Assembly: GCF_018835585.1 (NCBI RefSeq)
Contig: NZ_JAHGVE010000001.1
Span: 62,001-126,000, forward strand
Length of the DNA stretch: 64,000 nucleotides
Direction: 5' to 3'
Origin: Pelorhabdus rhamnosifermentans
GTDB taxonomy: Bacteria > Bacillota > Negativicutes > UMGS1260
Part shown: positions 43,751 through 53,866 of the stretch, piece by piece
Position numbering within the stretch: the first letter of the stretch is position 1
Layout: each line of letters opens with the position of its first letter
Translations under genes and position numbers: made by a program
The notes under the pieces: model-generated
What the model was told of the DNA's origin: nothing
The model's input: only the letters and a program-made list of their open reading frames with translations
Databases searched by the model: none

Positions 43751-44863
43751 ATGATGAATAACTCCGTAATGGTGAGCGTCATTATTGTTACTTTTAACGG
43801 TTTAGATCATTTAAAAGAATGTCTGCCCCCTTTACAGATGCAGACATATCCAAAAGATAAATTTGAGGTAATAGTGGTAGATAATGGTTCGAGCGATGGC
43901 ACAATCCAATATTTAAAAGAAAATTATTCCAACATCGTCGTGATTGAAAATCGAAACAATGAGGGTTTTGCCAAACCTAACAACCAGGCCGCTAATGTGG
44001 CTAAAGGGAAATTTTTAGCACTGCTTAATAATGATATGGTCGTGAAAGAGGATTGGATTGAGCAACTACTTGCAACGCAAACTCGTACAGGAGCAGAAGG
44101 TGTTGCAGGTATGATACTAAATCGGGACAAAAGTATCGAATATTCTGAAGGAAAAATTGATTGTTATGGCTATAGCTATCATTTTCATGATAGAGTAGCA
44201 GAAGAGAAAGAAGTTTTTTATGCTTGTGGGGGATCGCTGCTTATCAATAGGAATATTTATCTTTCGGTCGGCGGACTTGATGAAGATTTTTATCTTTATT
44301 ACGAAGATACCGACTTATGTTGGCGGTTGTGGCTTTTAGGTTATCGCGTTGTGTTTTCTCCGAAGGCACAAAGCATTCATAAGCACAGTGCAACGGCAGG
44401 GACCTTTTCTAGATTGCAAATTGATCTCTATGCTGAACGGAATCATCTATGTATGCTATACAAAAATTATGACGAGCATCATGTGTATAAATTTTTATTT
44501 GGCGCAATTATGCTGAGATTTTTAAAAATCATGGAGATATTACGCATCGATAATTTATCTGAAGAGAAGATTATTTTGAAACCCTTATCATTCACTGAGC
44601 GAGTGAAAAAATTGATAACCTATTCGAAAATTATTGTTCGCCTATTGCGCAAAATGGATCGATTGGTCACGCAGATTTTAACGATCGCCAGTTTTCTATA
44701 TCTTTTTCCTGTCATGCGAAAAAAACGTCAGGAACTTCAGATGCAGCGTAAACGGACGGATGTAGAAATCATGGAAAAATTTCATGTAAATTCTAGTTAT
44801 TTTATCCGATCCCAGTATAAAGTATTGGATAAATATATAGAAAGTTGGAGAACACAAGGATAG
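43751..44863 (+). CDS. Glycosyltransferase family 2 with C-terminal extension
   Basis: It has 370 residues. The GT-A domain (about 8-240) opens MVSVIIVTFNGLDHLKECL, with VIVVDNGSSDGT, ALLNNDMV and YYEDTDLCWRLWLLGYRV, the signature of rhamnosyltransferase-like WbbL relatives. A C-terminal helical, basic region (about 250-370) may be membrane-associated. A rhamnose donor would fit the rfb genes downstream, but this is inference. Confidence 0.83.
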   Translation: MMNNSVMVSVIIVTFNGLDHLKECLPPLQMQTYPKDKFEVIVVDNGSSDGTIQYLKENYSNIVVIENRNNEGFAKPNNQAANVAKGKFLALLNNDMVVKEDWIEQLLATQTRTGAEGVAGMILNRDKSIEYSEGKIDCYGYSYHFHDRVAEEKEVFYACGGSLLINRNIYLSVGGLDEDFYLYYEDTDLCWRLWLLGYRVVFSPKAQSIHKHSATAGTFSRLQIDLYAERNHLCMLYKNYDEHHVYKFLFGAIMLRFLKIMEILRIDNLSEEKIILKPLSFTERVKKLITYSKIIVRLLRKMDRLVTQILTIASFLYLFPVMRKKRQELQMQRKRTDVEIMEKFHVNSSYFIRSQYKVLDKYIESWRTQG

Positions 44864-44920
44864 GTGTTTAAAATTGCGGAAAAGCATTAAGAATACGTTT
44901 TAATGGGGATGGATTTCAAT

Positions 44921-45769
44921 ATGAGTAATCCTGCTATATCAGTAATTGTGCATACGCTTAATGAAGAAAAGAATATCAGAACTTGTCTGGAATGTTTGAA
45001 ATGGGCTGATGAGATTGTCATTATTGACATGTACAGCGATGATGATACCGTACAAATTTCTCTTGAATACACCGATAAAATATTTATGCATGAGAGGATG
45101 CGTTATGTAGAGCCGGCACGAAAATATGGCTTAAATCAGGCAAAAAACGAATGGGTTTTAGTCGTTGATGCTGATGAACTAGTACCTGTAGAGTTAAGGG
45201 ATGTACTATTAAAGATAGCTACGGAAAATAGGTATGATGCTGTTTCGATTCCACGGCGAAACTATTTTTTTGGCCATTATATGCTGCAGACAGGATGGAA
45301 CGCGTTACAAGATCGGCAACTCCGTTTTTTTAAAAAACAATATATGCATTATACAAGTCATATTCATTCTTCTGTTCAGCTTAGTCCACAGGCAAAGGTT
45401 TATGATATCAAGGATGAGAAATGTTCGTTTATTCACTTTAATTATATAGATGTGGAACAATTTATCGATAAACTTAATCGATATACAACGATTGAGGCGG
45501 AAAATGGCTGGGATAATCGGGATGAATTTTCAAAAGGACGTGTGTATCGGCATATTTTTCGTGAATTTAAAAATCGATTTATCAGAGATAAGGGATATAA
45601 AGATGGATTTCAGGGATTCTTATTAGCTCTCTTGATGTGTACTTATCGGGCATCGGCTGGATTCAAACGGTACTTTATGGAAGAATATAACACGAAAAAT
45701 GTTTCGGAAGAAATAATAATGCAGTATAATGAATTAGCTAAATTAGAAATAAAAAAATACTCTAAATGA
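44921..45769 (+). CDS. Glycosyltransferase family 2, second WaaE-like protein
   Basis: It has 282 residues from the ATG at 44921, 8 bp after GGGGATGG. The ATG at 44903 has no SD. SVIVHTLNEEKNIRTCLECL, IVIIDMYSDDDT and the metal-site LVVDADELVP are followed by RRNYFFGHYMLQTGW, as in WaaE-type proteins. It is a paralogue of the gene at 33438. The stop overlaps the next gene's earliest possible start. Confidence 0.83.
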   Translation: MSNPAISVIVHTLNEEKNIRTCLECLKWADEIVIIDMYSDDDTVQISLEYTDKIFMHERMRYVEPARKYGLNQAKNEWVLVVDADELVPVELRDVLLKIATENRYDAVSIPRRNYFFGHYMLQTGWNALQDRQLRFFKKQYMHYTSHIHSSVQLSPQAKVYDIKDEKCSFIHFNYIDVEQFIDKLNRYTTIEAENGWDNRDEFSKGRVYRHIFREFKNRFIRDKGYKDGFQGFLLALLMCTYRASAGFKRYFMEEYNTKNVSEEIIMQYNELAKLEIKKYSK

Positions 45770-45777
45770 GGGATTTC

Positions 45778-47148
45778 ATGAAAATATTACCTATAACAAT
45801 TATGCAGTACGAACCTGTTTTCAGAAAGATATTATGGGTATTAGAAATTTTGTGCATGGTTTATGTATTGCACCCAATCAATGCTATTGCTCCTATTACA
45901 GGGGCATTTGTTTTGACTTTCCTTATATTATTTCGTCCAAAATTAGAATTGACACCACTTTTTTATGGCGTTAGTTTTTTAGTTTTTTGGTTGCTGGTTT
46001 CAGCAGTGGCCAATTATAATTTGTTTTTCAATAAGACAGTTAGCAGATGGTTATGGATATTCGAATATTATCTTAGCTTTGTAGGCTGCTTAATATTGTT
46101 GCGCACAAAAGAAGATTTTATAAAATTGCTTCAATGTTTTACTGGTATGACATTGGTATTTGGTTTTTTTGGTTATTTGGAGTTGCTGTTTACGCCAAAA
46201 TTGGACTGGTTGTTTCACTTATTTAGGGCAGATAATTTGCATGCATATTTTCAAGAATTTATCAGGGTAACATCTACACAAGCTTGGACAAATGTAGCTT
46301 TTGCCGGAACAATATTCGATCTGGGTGCTTTTTTGTGTTTGGCGGTTGCATTGAATTTATTTAAAGCAGACAGATATTACTCGGGGATTTTTTGGTTAGG
46401 ATTAGCTGTTTGTGAATCAGTTTTGGTATTTTATACATTTGAACGACAGCCATTGGTTTTGCTTATTTTTGGATTTATAGGAGAGCTAATATATTGGACT
46501 ATTATGAATGGTTCAAAATGGAAAATAGCGTTATTTACATGTTTTCTAGTTGGGACAATATTAACTGGAGTTCTCAGTTTTACGCCTGCGGGGAATTCTT
46601 TTAAGAGGCTTCAGTCGACTGTTATTTATCACGATCAAACAGCAGAATCTATCAAGCAAGATCCTAGTTCATATGGAAGGTTGAGGCTAACTTATATGGG
46701 ATGGGTAATTATGCTTGATCATCCCTTGTTTGGCATTGGACTACACAATTTCCAATATATTGTACAAAATACTAAAAAATATAGTGATATCTATCCGGAA
46801 GCATTACCAGGCCATTATGATTCAAAGGTTAGCTCCTCTCATAATGTACTTACTCATGCTGGTTCGGATGCCGGTATTCCAGCAATGATTGCCGTCACGT
46901 TTATTACCTTCTGGAGTGGCTCTTTATTAATCAAATATTTTCAGGTTATTCGTGCAACTAGTATTTTAAGTGATGCGGCAATTGGAGTAATGGGGATGGC
47001 AATATTAGTGATATTGATAGTTCCATTTGATTATTCGCTGATTAATAAGGCGGAAGGAATGGCATTTTTTCTGATATGGGCGTTTCTAACATCATTCGAG
47101 AAAATTATTGTTGAAGCTTTATCGAAGGAAGCGATTTTCAATGAATAA
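45778..47148 (+). CDS. O-antigen ligase/polymerase-type membrane protein (WaaL/Wzy_C family)
   Basis: It is a polytopic protein of 456 residues from the ATG at 45778 (SD GAGGGA; an ATG at 45766 is also possible), with about ten membrane segments. The large periplasmic loop (about 270-365) holds the family pattern RLRLTYMGWVIMLDHPLFGIGLHNFQ and a later SSHNVLTHAGSDAGI with the conserved His. WaaL ligates polymer to lipid A-core, while Wzy polymerises. Its place within the LPS-core genes favours ligase. Confidence 0.75.
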   Translation: MKILPITIMQYEPVFRKILWVLEILCMVYVLHPINAIAPITGAFVLTFLILFRPKLELTPLFYGVSFLVFWLLVSAVANYNLFFNKTVSRWLWIFEYYLSFVGCLILLRTKEDFIKLLQCFTGMTLVFGFFGYLELLFTPKLDWLFHLFRADNLHAYFQEFIRVTSTQAWTNVAFAGTIFDLGAFLCLAVALNLFKADRYYSGIFWLGLAVCESVLVFYTFERQPLVLLIFGFIGELIYWTIMNGSKWKIALFTCFLVGTILTGVLSFTPAGNSFKRLQSTVIYHDQTAESIKQDPSSYGRLRLTYMGWVIMLDHPLFGIGLHNFQYIVQNTKKYSDIYPEALPGHYDSKVSSSHNVLTHAGSDAGIPAMIAVTFITFWSGSLLIKYFQVIRATSILSDAAIGVMGMAILVILIVPFDYSLINKAEGMAFFLIWAFLTSFEKIIVEALSKEAIFNE

Positions 47149-48166
47149 AATTCTAGTCGTCAATCTTATGTACATCGGCGACCTCTTATTTGCTACGCCA
47201 TTCCTCCGGAGCTTGCGGCAGCATTATCCTGAAGTTCAAATTTCCTTACTTGTAGATGAAAAAAATGCTGATGTCGTACGTTTTAATCCGAATATATCAG
47301 AGATCATCTTTATCGATAAGAAGGGGTATCATGGAAAAATTCAAAACTTCAGTCGCTTGATCGGTAATTTGCGCAGAAGGAACTATGATTTGGTCATTAA
47401 TCTGCACCGCAATGAACGATCTTCGGCTTTGGCGGCTTTTAGTGGAGGAAAGCGAATTATCGGGTTTTCTAAGCCGGGGTTTAGCCTGTTTTTTGATAAG
47501 GTTGTTGAAGAAAGAAAAGATATCCATCAGGCTCAGGCTTATCTGGAAATTTTGAAGTCAGTAGATATTCCAATCGTTGACTGTGGGCTAGAGATGTGGG
47601 TCGATGAAAAATCCACTCAAGCGGCGGCAGCTATGTGGCAGCAGGCATTTCGGCAGGCAGATGGCAGTTATCCTGTGATTGGCCTTAATACAGGTGGAAG
47701 CTGGCCGACAAAAAGATGGACGGCGGATGGTTTTGCGCAGTTGGCGGATCAATTGCTTGATAAAGGATACGGTGTTTGTTTTTTCGGCGGTTCCATGGAT
47801 CGACAAGATGTCGATGTAATTCTTCAAAAAGTGGAACGTGTTGCTTCACCTAGAATTGCTATTTTTACGGGCAAGACGACTTTGCTAGAAATGGCTGCAC
47901 TTGTAAAGAAATGTGCAGTTGTTGTTACTGGTGACTCGGGTCCAATGCATATTGCTGTTTCCCAACGGGTACCTGTGATTACACTTTTTGGTCCATCAGA
48001 TCCTGTGCGTTATGCACCCTATCAGCAGCAGGACGCTGTTATTCTATCTGCAAGGGATTGTCTGCGGTGTGGATTGCATGAGTGTCAAGGACATGAGTGT
48101 ATGAAAGAAATTGGTGTAGATGAAGTATTAAAGAAAATAAGTGAAAAGCTGACCAAAAACCATTGA
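47141..48166 (+). CDS. Heptosyltransferase-type glycosyltransferase (GT9), sixth paralogue
   Basis: It has 341 residues from the ATG at 47141, overlapping the ligase-like gene by 8 bp. The opening [29 protein letters not shown], the donor motif [12 protein letters not shown] and the compact Cys cluster [14 protein letters not shown] are present. By pattern it is closest to the copy at 32392. Acceptor unknown. Confidence 0.82.
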   Translation: MNKILVVNLMYIGDLLFATPFLRSLRQHYPEVQISLLVDEKNADVVRFNPNISEIIFIDKKGYHGKIQNFSRLIGNLRRRNYDLVINLHRNERSSALAAFSGGKRIIGFSKPGFSLFFDKVVEERKDIHQAQAYLEILKSVDIPIVDCGLEMWVDEKSTQAAAAMWQQAFRQADGSYPVIGLNTGGSWPTKRWTADGFAQLADQLLDKGYGVCFFGGSMDRQDVDVILQKVERVASPRIAIFTGKTTLLEMAALVKKCAVVVTGDSGPMHIAVSQRVPVITLFGPSDPVRYAPYQQQDAVILSARDCLRCGLHECQGHECMKEIGVDEVLKKISEKLTKNH

Positions 48167-48188
48167 AATTGTGAGAGGAGAAATTTAC

Positions 48189-49250
48189 TTGAATACTATT
48201 TTAGTTACCGGCGGTGCCGGTTTCATTGGTAGCAATTTTATTCATGTGTTGCTAGAAACATGTCAAGATGTTCAGATTATCAACCTGGATAAGTTGACCT
48301 ATGCGGGAAACTTGGATTCCTTACGTGATATTGAACATGATCCGCGTTATACTTTTGTTCAGGGCGATATTTGCGATGAGGCATTAGTTCGGCAGTTGCT
48401 TGCAGATGATCACCCCGATGCCATTGTTCATTTTGCGGCCGAGTCCCATGTGGATCGTTCCATTGACGGGCCTAGCGAATTTATTCAAACAAATATCCAT
48501 GGTACCTTTAATCTGTTGGAATCTGTGCGACATTATTGGGGGGAATTGGATACTATCCATAAGAAGCAGTTCCGGTTTATTCATATTTCGACAGATGAAG
48601 TCTATGGTTCGCTAGGTAAAACAGGCTTTTTTATGGAAGAGACACCTTATGCACCCAATTCACCTTACTCGGCTTCCAAGGCATCCTCAGATCTTTTAGT
48701 ACGGTCTTATTTTCACACTTATGGCTTGCCTGCCATTATCACGAACTGTTCCAATAACTATGGGCCTTATCATTTTCCTGAGAAGCTGATTCCGTTAATG
48801 ATCTTAAATGCTTTGGAGGGAAAAAGTTTGCCCGTTTATGGTAATGGACAAAATGTTCGCGACTGGCTGTACGTAGAAGACCATTGCCGAGCGATTTTAA
48901 AGGTGCTAGAGAAAGGTCGACTTGGTGAGAAGTATAACATTGGCGGTCATAATGAAAAGACAAATCTTGATATTGTGCATACATTGTGTGATATTTTGGA
49001 TGATAAGCGTCCACGTTCCGATGGCAAGTCTTATCGGGAACAAATTACTTTTGTCAAAGACCGTCCTGGGCATGATTTGCGTTATGCGATTGATGCGTCA
49101 AAAATGCAGCGGGAATTAGGCTGGGTTCCTGAAGAAACTTTTGAAACAGGAATCGTCAAAACTGTAGAATGGTATCTGAGTCATGCTGAATGGTGCAAAC
49201 GTGTAACAGACGGTACTTACCAGCGCGAACGACTTGGGATAGGAGAGTGA
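48189..49250 (+). CDS. rfbB: dTDP-glucose 4,6-dehydratase
   Basis: Second step of dTDP-L-rhamnose synthesis. It has 353 residues from a TTG at 48189, favoured by the SD AGAGGAGAAA that would otherwise lie inside the coding region of a GTG start at 48171. The NAD-site GGAGFIGSN, catalytic STDEVYG and YSASKASSD are present. First gene of the rfbBACD set. Confidence 0.95.
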   Translation: MNTILVTGGAGFIGSNFIHVLLETCQDVQIINLDKLTYAGNLDSLRDIEHDPRYTFVQGDICDEALVRQLLADDHPDAIVHFAAESHVDRSIDGPSEFIQTNIHGTFNLLESVRHYWGELDTIHKKQFRFIHISTDEVYGSLGKTGFFMEETPYAPNSPYSASKASSDLLVRSYFHTYGLPAIITNCSNNYGPYHFPEKLIPLMILNALEGKSLPVYGNGQNVRDWLYVEDHCRAILKVLEKGRLGEKYNIGGHNEKTNLDIVHTLCDILDDKRPRSDGKSYREQITFVKDRPGHDLRYAIDASKMQRELGWVPEETFETGIVKTVEWYLSHAEWCKRVTDGTYQRERLGIGE

Positions 49251-49254
49251 TTTT

Positions 49255-50148
49255 ATGGCAGTGACCAAAGGCATTATTTTAGCTGGTGGGTCAGGTACAC
49301 GACTTTATCCGATTACTAGGGCCGTTAGCAAGCAACTCATGCCTGTGTATGATAAGCCCATGATTTATTATCCTCTATCGACCTTGATGTTGGCAGGTAT
49401 TAAGGATATTTTGATTATTACGACGCCTTATGATCAGGAAGCTTTTCAGCGTCTGTTAGGATCGGGAGAGCAATGGGGCATCAACTTGTCCTATGCGATT
49501 CAACCTAGTCCGGATGGATTGGCGCAGGCTTTTATCATTGGTGAGAAGTTTATTGCTGGTCAGTCGTGCGCCCTTGTACTCGGGGATAATATTTTTTATG
49601 GATATTCTTTTAGTCAGAAGCTGCAAAAGGCGGCGCAGCAAAAACAGGGTGCAACAGTTTTTGCTTATTGGGTGAAGGACCCGAAGCGGTACGGAGTTGT
49701 GGAGTTTAGTGCCGATGGGCAGGCCATGAGTTTGGAGGAGAAACCCGTACAGCCGAAATCACAGTATGCTGTAACAGGTCTCTATTTTTATGACAACCAA
49801 GTGGTAGATTTAGCGAAGTCGGTTAAACCATCAGCACGTGGCGAGCTGGAGATAACCGATCTCAACAGGCTGTATCTGGAACAACATGCGTTGCGCGTGG
49901 AAACATTAGGCCGTGGTTATGCCTGGCTGGATACGGGCACGCATGAATCTCTCATGCAGGCGGCGACGTATATTCAAACATTGCAGGATCGGCAGGGGCT
50001 GATGGTAGCTTGTCCAGAAGAGATTGCCTATCGCATGGATTATATCGGACGGGAACAGCTGATTTTGCTTGCCGATGTCATGAAAAAGAATGGCTATGGC
50101 AAATATTTATTGCAGTTAGCTGGGAATGAAACGAGGAGTGAGTCGTAG
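49255..50148 (+). CDS. rfbA: Glucose-1-phosphate thymidylyltransferase
   Basis: Makes dTDP-glucose. It has 297 residues with the nucleotide-binding signature [31 protein letters not shown] at the N-terminus, [10 protein letters not shown] near residue 110 and the EEKP and DTGTHESLM segments of RmlA. The stop shares one base with the rfbC start. Confidence 0.96.
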   Translation: MAVTKGIILAGGSGTRLYPITRAVSKQLMPVYDKPMIYYPLSTLMLAGIKDILIITTPYDQEAFQRLLGSGEQWGINLSYAIQPSPDGLAQAFIIGEKFIAGQSCALVLGDNIFYGYSFSQKLQKAAQQKQGATVFAYWVKDPKRYGVVEFSADGQAMSLEEKPVQPKSQYAVTGLYFYDNQVVDLAKSVKPSARGELEITDLNRLYLEQHALRVETLGRGYAWLDTGTHESLMQAATYIQTLQDRQGLMVACPEEIAYRMDYIGREQLILLADVMKKNGYGKYLLQLAGNETRSES

Positions 50149-50699
50149 TGAATGTGATTCAAACGAAAATACCCGGTATGCTGATTCTGGAGCCAAAGGC
50201 TTTTGGTGATGCGCGGGGTTTTTTTATGGAAACATGGCGGCAGGAACGCTATGAAGCCGCTGGACTCAAGGACAAGTTTGTGCAAGACAATCTGTCTTTT
50301 TCAAGCAAGGGCGTGCTAAGGGGACTTCATTATCAGTATCCCCATTCGCAGGGAAAACTGGTCTCTGTTGTGCAAGGTGAAGTTTTTGATGTAGCAGTGG
50401 ATATTCGGCAGGGTTCACCGACTTTTAGTCAGTGGGTAGGAGTATCTTTGTCAGGTGAAAATCATCGTCAGTTCTGGATTCCAGCAGGTTTTGCCCATGG
50501 CTTCTGTGTCACGAGTGACACAGCTTATTTTACCTATAAATGCACGGATGTTTATACACCGTCAGCGGAAGGCGGTATTGCCTGGAATGATCCTGATATT
50601 GGTGTTGAGTGGCCGCTCAACGATGTGCAACTTTCAGATAAGGATCAGGTTTATGCGAGGTTAAAAAACATTCCAGCCGAAAGATTGCCAAAGTTTTAA
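50148..50699 (+). CDS. rfbC: dTDP-4-dehydrorhamnose 3,5-epimerase
   Basis: It has 183 residues and the cupin fold. GTG start overlapping the rfbA stop. GDARGFFMETWRQERY, QDNLSFSSKGVLRGLHYQ with the catalytic His, and WIPAGFAHGF are all present, as in RmlC. Confidence 0.95.
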   Translation: MNVIQTKIPGMLILEPKAFGDARGFFMETWRQERYEAAGLKDKFVQDNLSFSSKGVLRGLHYQYPHSQGKLVSVVQGEVFDVAVDIRQGSPTFSQWVGVSLSGENHRQFWIPAGFAHGFCVTSDTAYFTYKCTDVYTPSAEGGIAWNDPDIGVEWPLNDVQLSDKDQVYARLKNIPAERLPKF

Positions 50700-50709
50700 G
50701 GGGTGACAT

Positions 50710-51549
50710 ATGAAAATTTTAGTAACAGGCGCACAAGGACAATTAGGGAAAGAAATTGCTCGTCGAGGCAGTGAACACGAATTCATTCTTGCAGGGCGAG
50801 ATATGCTGGATATTACGCAGGAAAGTGACGTACAGATATTGTTTCGTCAGGCGAAACCCGAGGTGGTGATTCATTGTGCTGCCTATACGAATGTGGATGG
50901 TGCAGAAGCTGACCCAGACGGGGCATTTAAGGTCAATGTGATTGGTTCGCAAAATATGGCTGCGGCCTGTTTAGAAACAGGTGCCAGATTAATCTATGTG
51001 AGCACAGATTATGTTTTTGACGGGGCAGCAAACAAGCCTTATCGGGAATTTGATCCGGTGAATCCGCAGTCTGTTTACGGTACAACCAAATGGCAGGGCG
51101 AAGAACTAGTACGGCAGATCTTGGGACGCCATTATATTTTGCGTACGGCCTGGCTTTATGGGGATGGCAATAACTTTGTTCGCACCATGCTCAGATTAGC
51201 AGATGAGCAACCTTTTTTGAAAGTTGTTCATGATCAAATTGGTTCACCTACGAGTACGGTGGATTTAGCGCGGGCTATTTTCAAATTGTTACAATCCGAT
51301 GCTTATGGAACGTATCATGCAACCTGTCAGGGGCAATGTTCCTGGTATGATTTTGCCAAGGAAATTTTTCAGCAGGCAGGTAAAAATGTGGACGTTTGTC
51401 CCATTACTACGGCTGAATTTCCGCGCCCAGCGAAGCGTCCGGCCCATTCGGTACTTGATAATTATATGTTGCGTATGACCGTGGGCGATCCCATGCGAAT
51501 GTGGCAGGAAGCTTTACAGGATTATTTAGCATTAAATAAAGTCAATTAA
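50710..51549 (+). CDS. rfbD: dTDP-4-dehydrorhamnose reductase
   Basis: Final step giving dTDP-L-rhamnose. It has 279 residues in the SDR fold. VTGAQGQLGKEI, CAAYTNVDGAE, STDYVFDG and the catalytic YGTTKWQGE motifs are intact. SD AAGGGGTG. The operon ends at a hairpin just downstream. Confidence 0.95.
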   Translation: MKILVTGAQGQLGKEIARRGSEHEFILAGRDMLDITQESDVQILFRQAKPEVVIHCAAYTNVDGAEADPDGAFKVNVIGSQNMAAACLETGARLIYVSTDYVFDGAANKPYREFDPVNPQSVYGTTKWQGEELVRQILGRHYILRTAWLYGDGNNFVRTMLRLADEQPFLKVVHDQIGSPTSTVDLARAIFKLLQSDAYGTYHATCQGQCSWYDFAKEIFQQAGKNVDVCPITTAEFPRPAKRPAHSVLDNYMLRMTVGDPMRMWQEALQDYLALNKVN

Positions 51550-51571
51550 TATCAGTTTTTATTACAAAGGC

Positions 51572-51593
51572 CAGCCGTAAAGGCTGTTTTTTA
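51572..51593 (+). terminator. Rho-independent terminator after rfbD
   Basis: CAGCC / GGCTG stem with loop GTAAA and six T. Short but standard. Confidence 0.8.
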
Positions 51594-51650
51594 TTATAAG
51601 AAAAATTTACGCATTTCTGCCGTTTTTGTAGTAAAATGTATATTGCTAAT

Positions 51651-51676
51651 TATTTTAAAGGAAACCCCATAAAATA
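51651..51676 (+). promoter_or_regulatory. Hairpin in the leader of the Wza-like gene
   Basis: Perfect 7-bp stem TATTTTA / TAAAATA with the 12-nt loop AAGGAAACCCCA. It superficially resembles the porin leader element (12-nt loop containing GGAAAC), but the loop register differs. A second weak stem CTATTT-CC / GG-AAAATAG lies near 51683-51702. Confidence 0.3.
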
Positions 51677-51779
51677 CCATCTCTCTATTTCCTTGGAAAA
51701 TAGGGAATTTGAAAGGGTTTTGTTATTTTATGCCGAAATATATTAAAAATGTAATCCAATGATTGAGGTGAATTTTATT

Positions 51780-52487
51780 TTGTTTTCGCGTAAAGTCATC
51801 GCCTTGTTGATTAGTGGTAGTTTAGTTATGGGAACAACTGCCCCAGTTTTTGCTGAAGCATTTTCTGCATCAGCAGATAGCACTTTTGGTCACATGCAGG
51901 ATAGAAATGAACAAGCAGTTTTTAAGTATGAACTAACCAAATATGATGTGATTAATATTGTCATTATTGGGGTCGCTGATAATTATTTTAATGACATTAT
52001 GATTGGGCCTGATGGCTATGTGAATTTGCCTTATGCCGGTAATGTCAAATTAGCGGGTCTCACCATTCAAGAGGCTACACAGTTGCTGAAATCAAAGTTA
52101 GGCGAGTACATAAAGATTCCTTCCATGTCGGTTATGGTGAAACAATATGGACCACGTAAGGTTTATGTGATGGGGGAAGTTGGTAAACCAGGAGTTTATG
52201 AATTAAGTCCTGATTATATGAATGTTTTTGCGGCACTTTCAAGTGCGGGCGGTATTACCAAGCGAGGTCGTCCTAAACATGTCGGTGTGGTACGTATGGA
52301 ACAAGGACAGGTCCAGATGAAGGAAATCAATTTTGATAATTTTATTGAGAAACAAGATGCGTCACAAAATCCTATGTTACAAGATGGTGATATGATTTAT
52401 GTACCGAAGTCTAATAAAATTGATCTCAATGAAGATGTCATGCCAATCCTTTCCGGTATTGGACTCTTTAAAGCAATGACTCGGTAA
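51780..52487 (+). CDS. Polysaccharide export protein, Wza-like (Poly_export plus SLBB)
   Basis: Periplasmic or outer-membrane channel part of an exopolysaccharide or O-antigen exporter. It has 235 residues from a TTG at 51780 (SD TGAGGTGAA); an ATG at 51759 is the alternative. A signal peptide ends near residue 24 (APVFAEA). The Poly_export domain (about 40-125) starts FKYELTKYDVINIVIIG, with IGPDGYVNLPYAG. An SLBB domain (about 128-190) shows VMGEVGKPGVYEL. No lipobox Cys is seen, and the protein is shorter than Wza (379 residues), lacking the C-terminal helix that spans the outer membrane in Wza. Confidence 0.88.
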   Translation: MFSRKVIALLISGSLVMGTTAPVFAEAFSASADSTFGHMQDRNEQAVFKYELTKYDVINIVIIGVADNYFNDIMIGPDGYVNLPYAGNVKLAGLTIQEATQLLKSKLGEYIKIPSMSVMVKQYGPRKVYVMGEVGKPGVYELSPDYMNVFAALSSAGGITKRGRPKHVGVVRMEQGQVQMKEINFDNFIEKQDASQNPMLQDGDMIYVPKSNKIDLNEDVMPILSGIGLFKAMTR

Positions 52488-52502
52488 AAAGGGGAAAAGA
52501 AC

Positions 52503-53846
52503 GTGGAAGAACAAGATACAATTGATTTGCGGGAACTCTTTAATATTATCAAAAAGTATAAGTTGCGTTTGCTGAGTATTGTTGTTGTTACAACATTAAT
52601 TGCACTTGTTGTAGCATTTATTTTGCCCAAACAATATGAATCAAGTGTATTACTTCGTGCTAAGTCGCAAAAGCAAAATGGCATTTCGCTTCAGGCTGCG
52701 TCGGCATTGTCGATGTTAGGTGGTAGTGTGCCAAATGCTACGCAAAGCTATATAGAACTCATGAAGAGCCGTACAGTACTTGAACCTGTTATTGCGCAAA
52801 TTGAATGGCCCAAGCAATCGCCAAAGGCTGCTGAATTTGCCAAGAGTAATTTGCAAATTCAAAATGCTAAGGGAACTGATTTAATTGAATTAAAGGCTAA
52901 AGGTCGGACTCCTGAAGAGGCACAAACAATTGCTGCAGGTGTTATTGATAATTTTCAGCAACTTTTGACAACACAGAGTCAGTCGGAACAGTCGCTCATG
53001 GTGAAGTTCCTGACTGGGCGTTTGGCTGAAGCGAAAAAAAATATGGAACAAGCTGAACAGAATTTAGAAGCTTTTCGGCAACAGGAAAAAGTATATATTC
53101 CAGATGAACAAGCCAAGGCAGCTATCAAGAAAATAACAGAATATGATCAGAAGCTTGCTCAGCTTAAGGTTCAAAACGATGCAGACCAGGCTAAGCTGCA
53201 AAGCGATAATGATCAGCTTGCCAAGCAGAATATTGCGCTTTCGCAATACGGATTATCGGATAATCCAGAAATCGAAAAGTTGCGTAGCACTATAGTAGAA
53301 AAGCAAATTGCGCTGATTGGTTTGCAGCAGAAGTATACGGATAAGCATCCCAATGTTATTTTAGCGCAAAAAGAAATCGAGAAATTAAATAATAAATTAC
53401 AAAATCAAGTGGACGATTCAATTCAAGCAGGCACGAATACGTTAAATCCCATTCATGCTGGATTGATGAAAGATAAAGTTATGACAGAAACGGAATTATT
53501 AGCAGGCCAGGCATCTGTTGATGCAATTCAAAAGATTCAAGGTCAAAATGAGCAGGAAATCAGCCAGCTTTCCGCTAGCAGCTTGACTTATGTTGGGTTG
53601 CAAAGACAGGCCAGTATTACACAAGAAGTCTATACGGCGCTTGTTAAAAATTATGAGCAGGCGAAGATTCAGGAAGCTATGGAAAGCATGGATATTCAAG
53701 TCATTGATTCAGCTGATTTGCCCGATAAGCCTTCAGCACCGAATAAAAGGTTGATTACTGCAATTGGTGGAGTAATCGGGGTGCTCATATCTTTTGGTTA
53801 TGCTATGGTTTTATATTGTAAAAGGTCACGAGTGAAACTGCAATAA
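52503..53846 (+). CDS. Polysaccharide co-polymerase / chain-length determinant (Wzz-GumC type)
   Basis: It has 447 residues, GTG start. The N-terminal Wzz domain has a membrane segment near residues 20-40 (RLLSIVVVTTLIALVVAFIL). Long coiled coils span about 160-300, a GNVR-like region follows (LTYVGLQRQASITQEVYTALVKNYEQAKIQEA), and the C-terminal membrane segment is preceded by ADLPDKPSAPNKR. No cytoplasmic tyrosine-kinase domain is present. It pairs with the Wza-like gene 15 bp upstream. Confidence 0.9.
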   Translation: MEEQDTIDLRELFNIIKKYKLRLLSIVVVTTLIALVVAFILPKQYESSVLLRAKSQKQNGISLQAASALSMLGGSVPNATQSYIELMKSRTVLEPVIAQIEWPKQSPKAAEFAKSNLQIQNAKGTDLIELKAKGRTPEEAQTIAAGVIDNFQQLLTTQSQSEQSLMVKFLTGRLAEAKKNMEQAEQNLEAFRQQEKVYIPDEQAKAAIKKITEYDQKLAQLKVQNDADQAKLQSDNDQLAKQNIALSQYGLSDNPEIEKLRSTIVEKQIALIGLQQKYTDKHPNVILAQKEIEKLNNKLQNQVDDSIQAGTNTLNPIHAGLMKDKVMTETELLAGQASVDAIQKIQGQNEQEISQLSASSLTYVGLQRQASITQEVYTALVKNYEQAKIQEAMESMDIQVIDSADLPDKPSAPNKRLITAIGGVIGVLISFGYAMVLYCKRSRVKLQ

Positions 53847-53866
53847 CGATGTGAGGGGGAATTTTG

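Noticed and set aside
50227-50240. GGAAACATGGC inside rfbC, similar to the conserved loop.
   Set aside because: It lies in a well-conserved coding region, with no flanking stem.
51651-51676. A fourth copy of the porin leader element before the Wza-like gene.
   Set aside because: It has a 12-nt loop and GGAAAC, but the loop register and remaining loop bases differ, and there is no outer stem.
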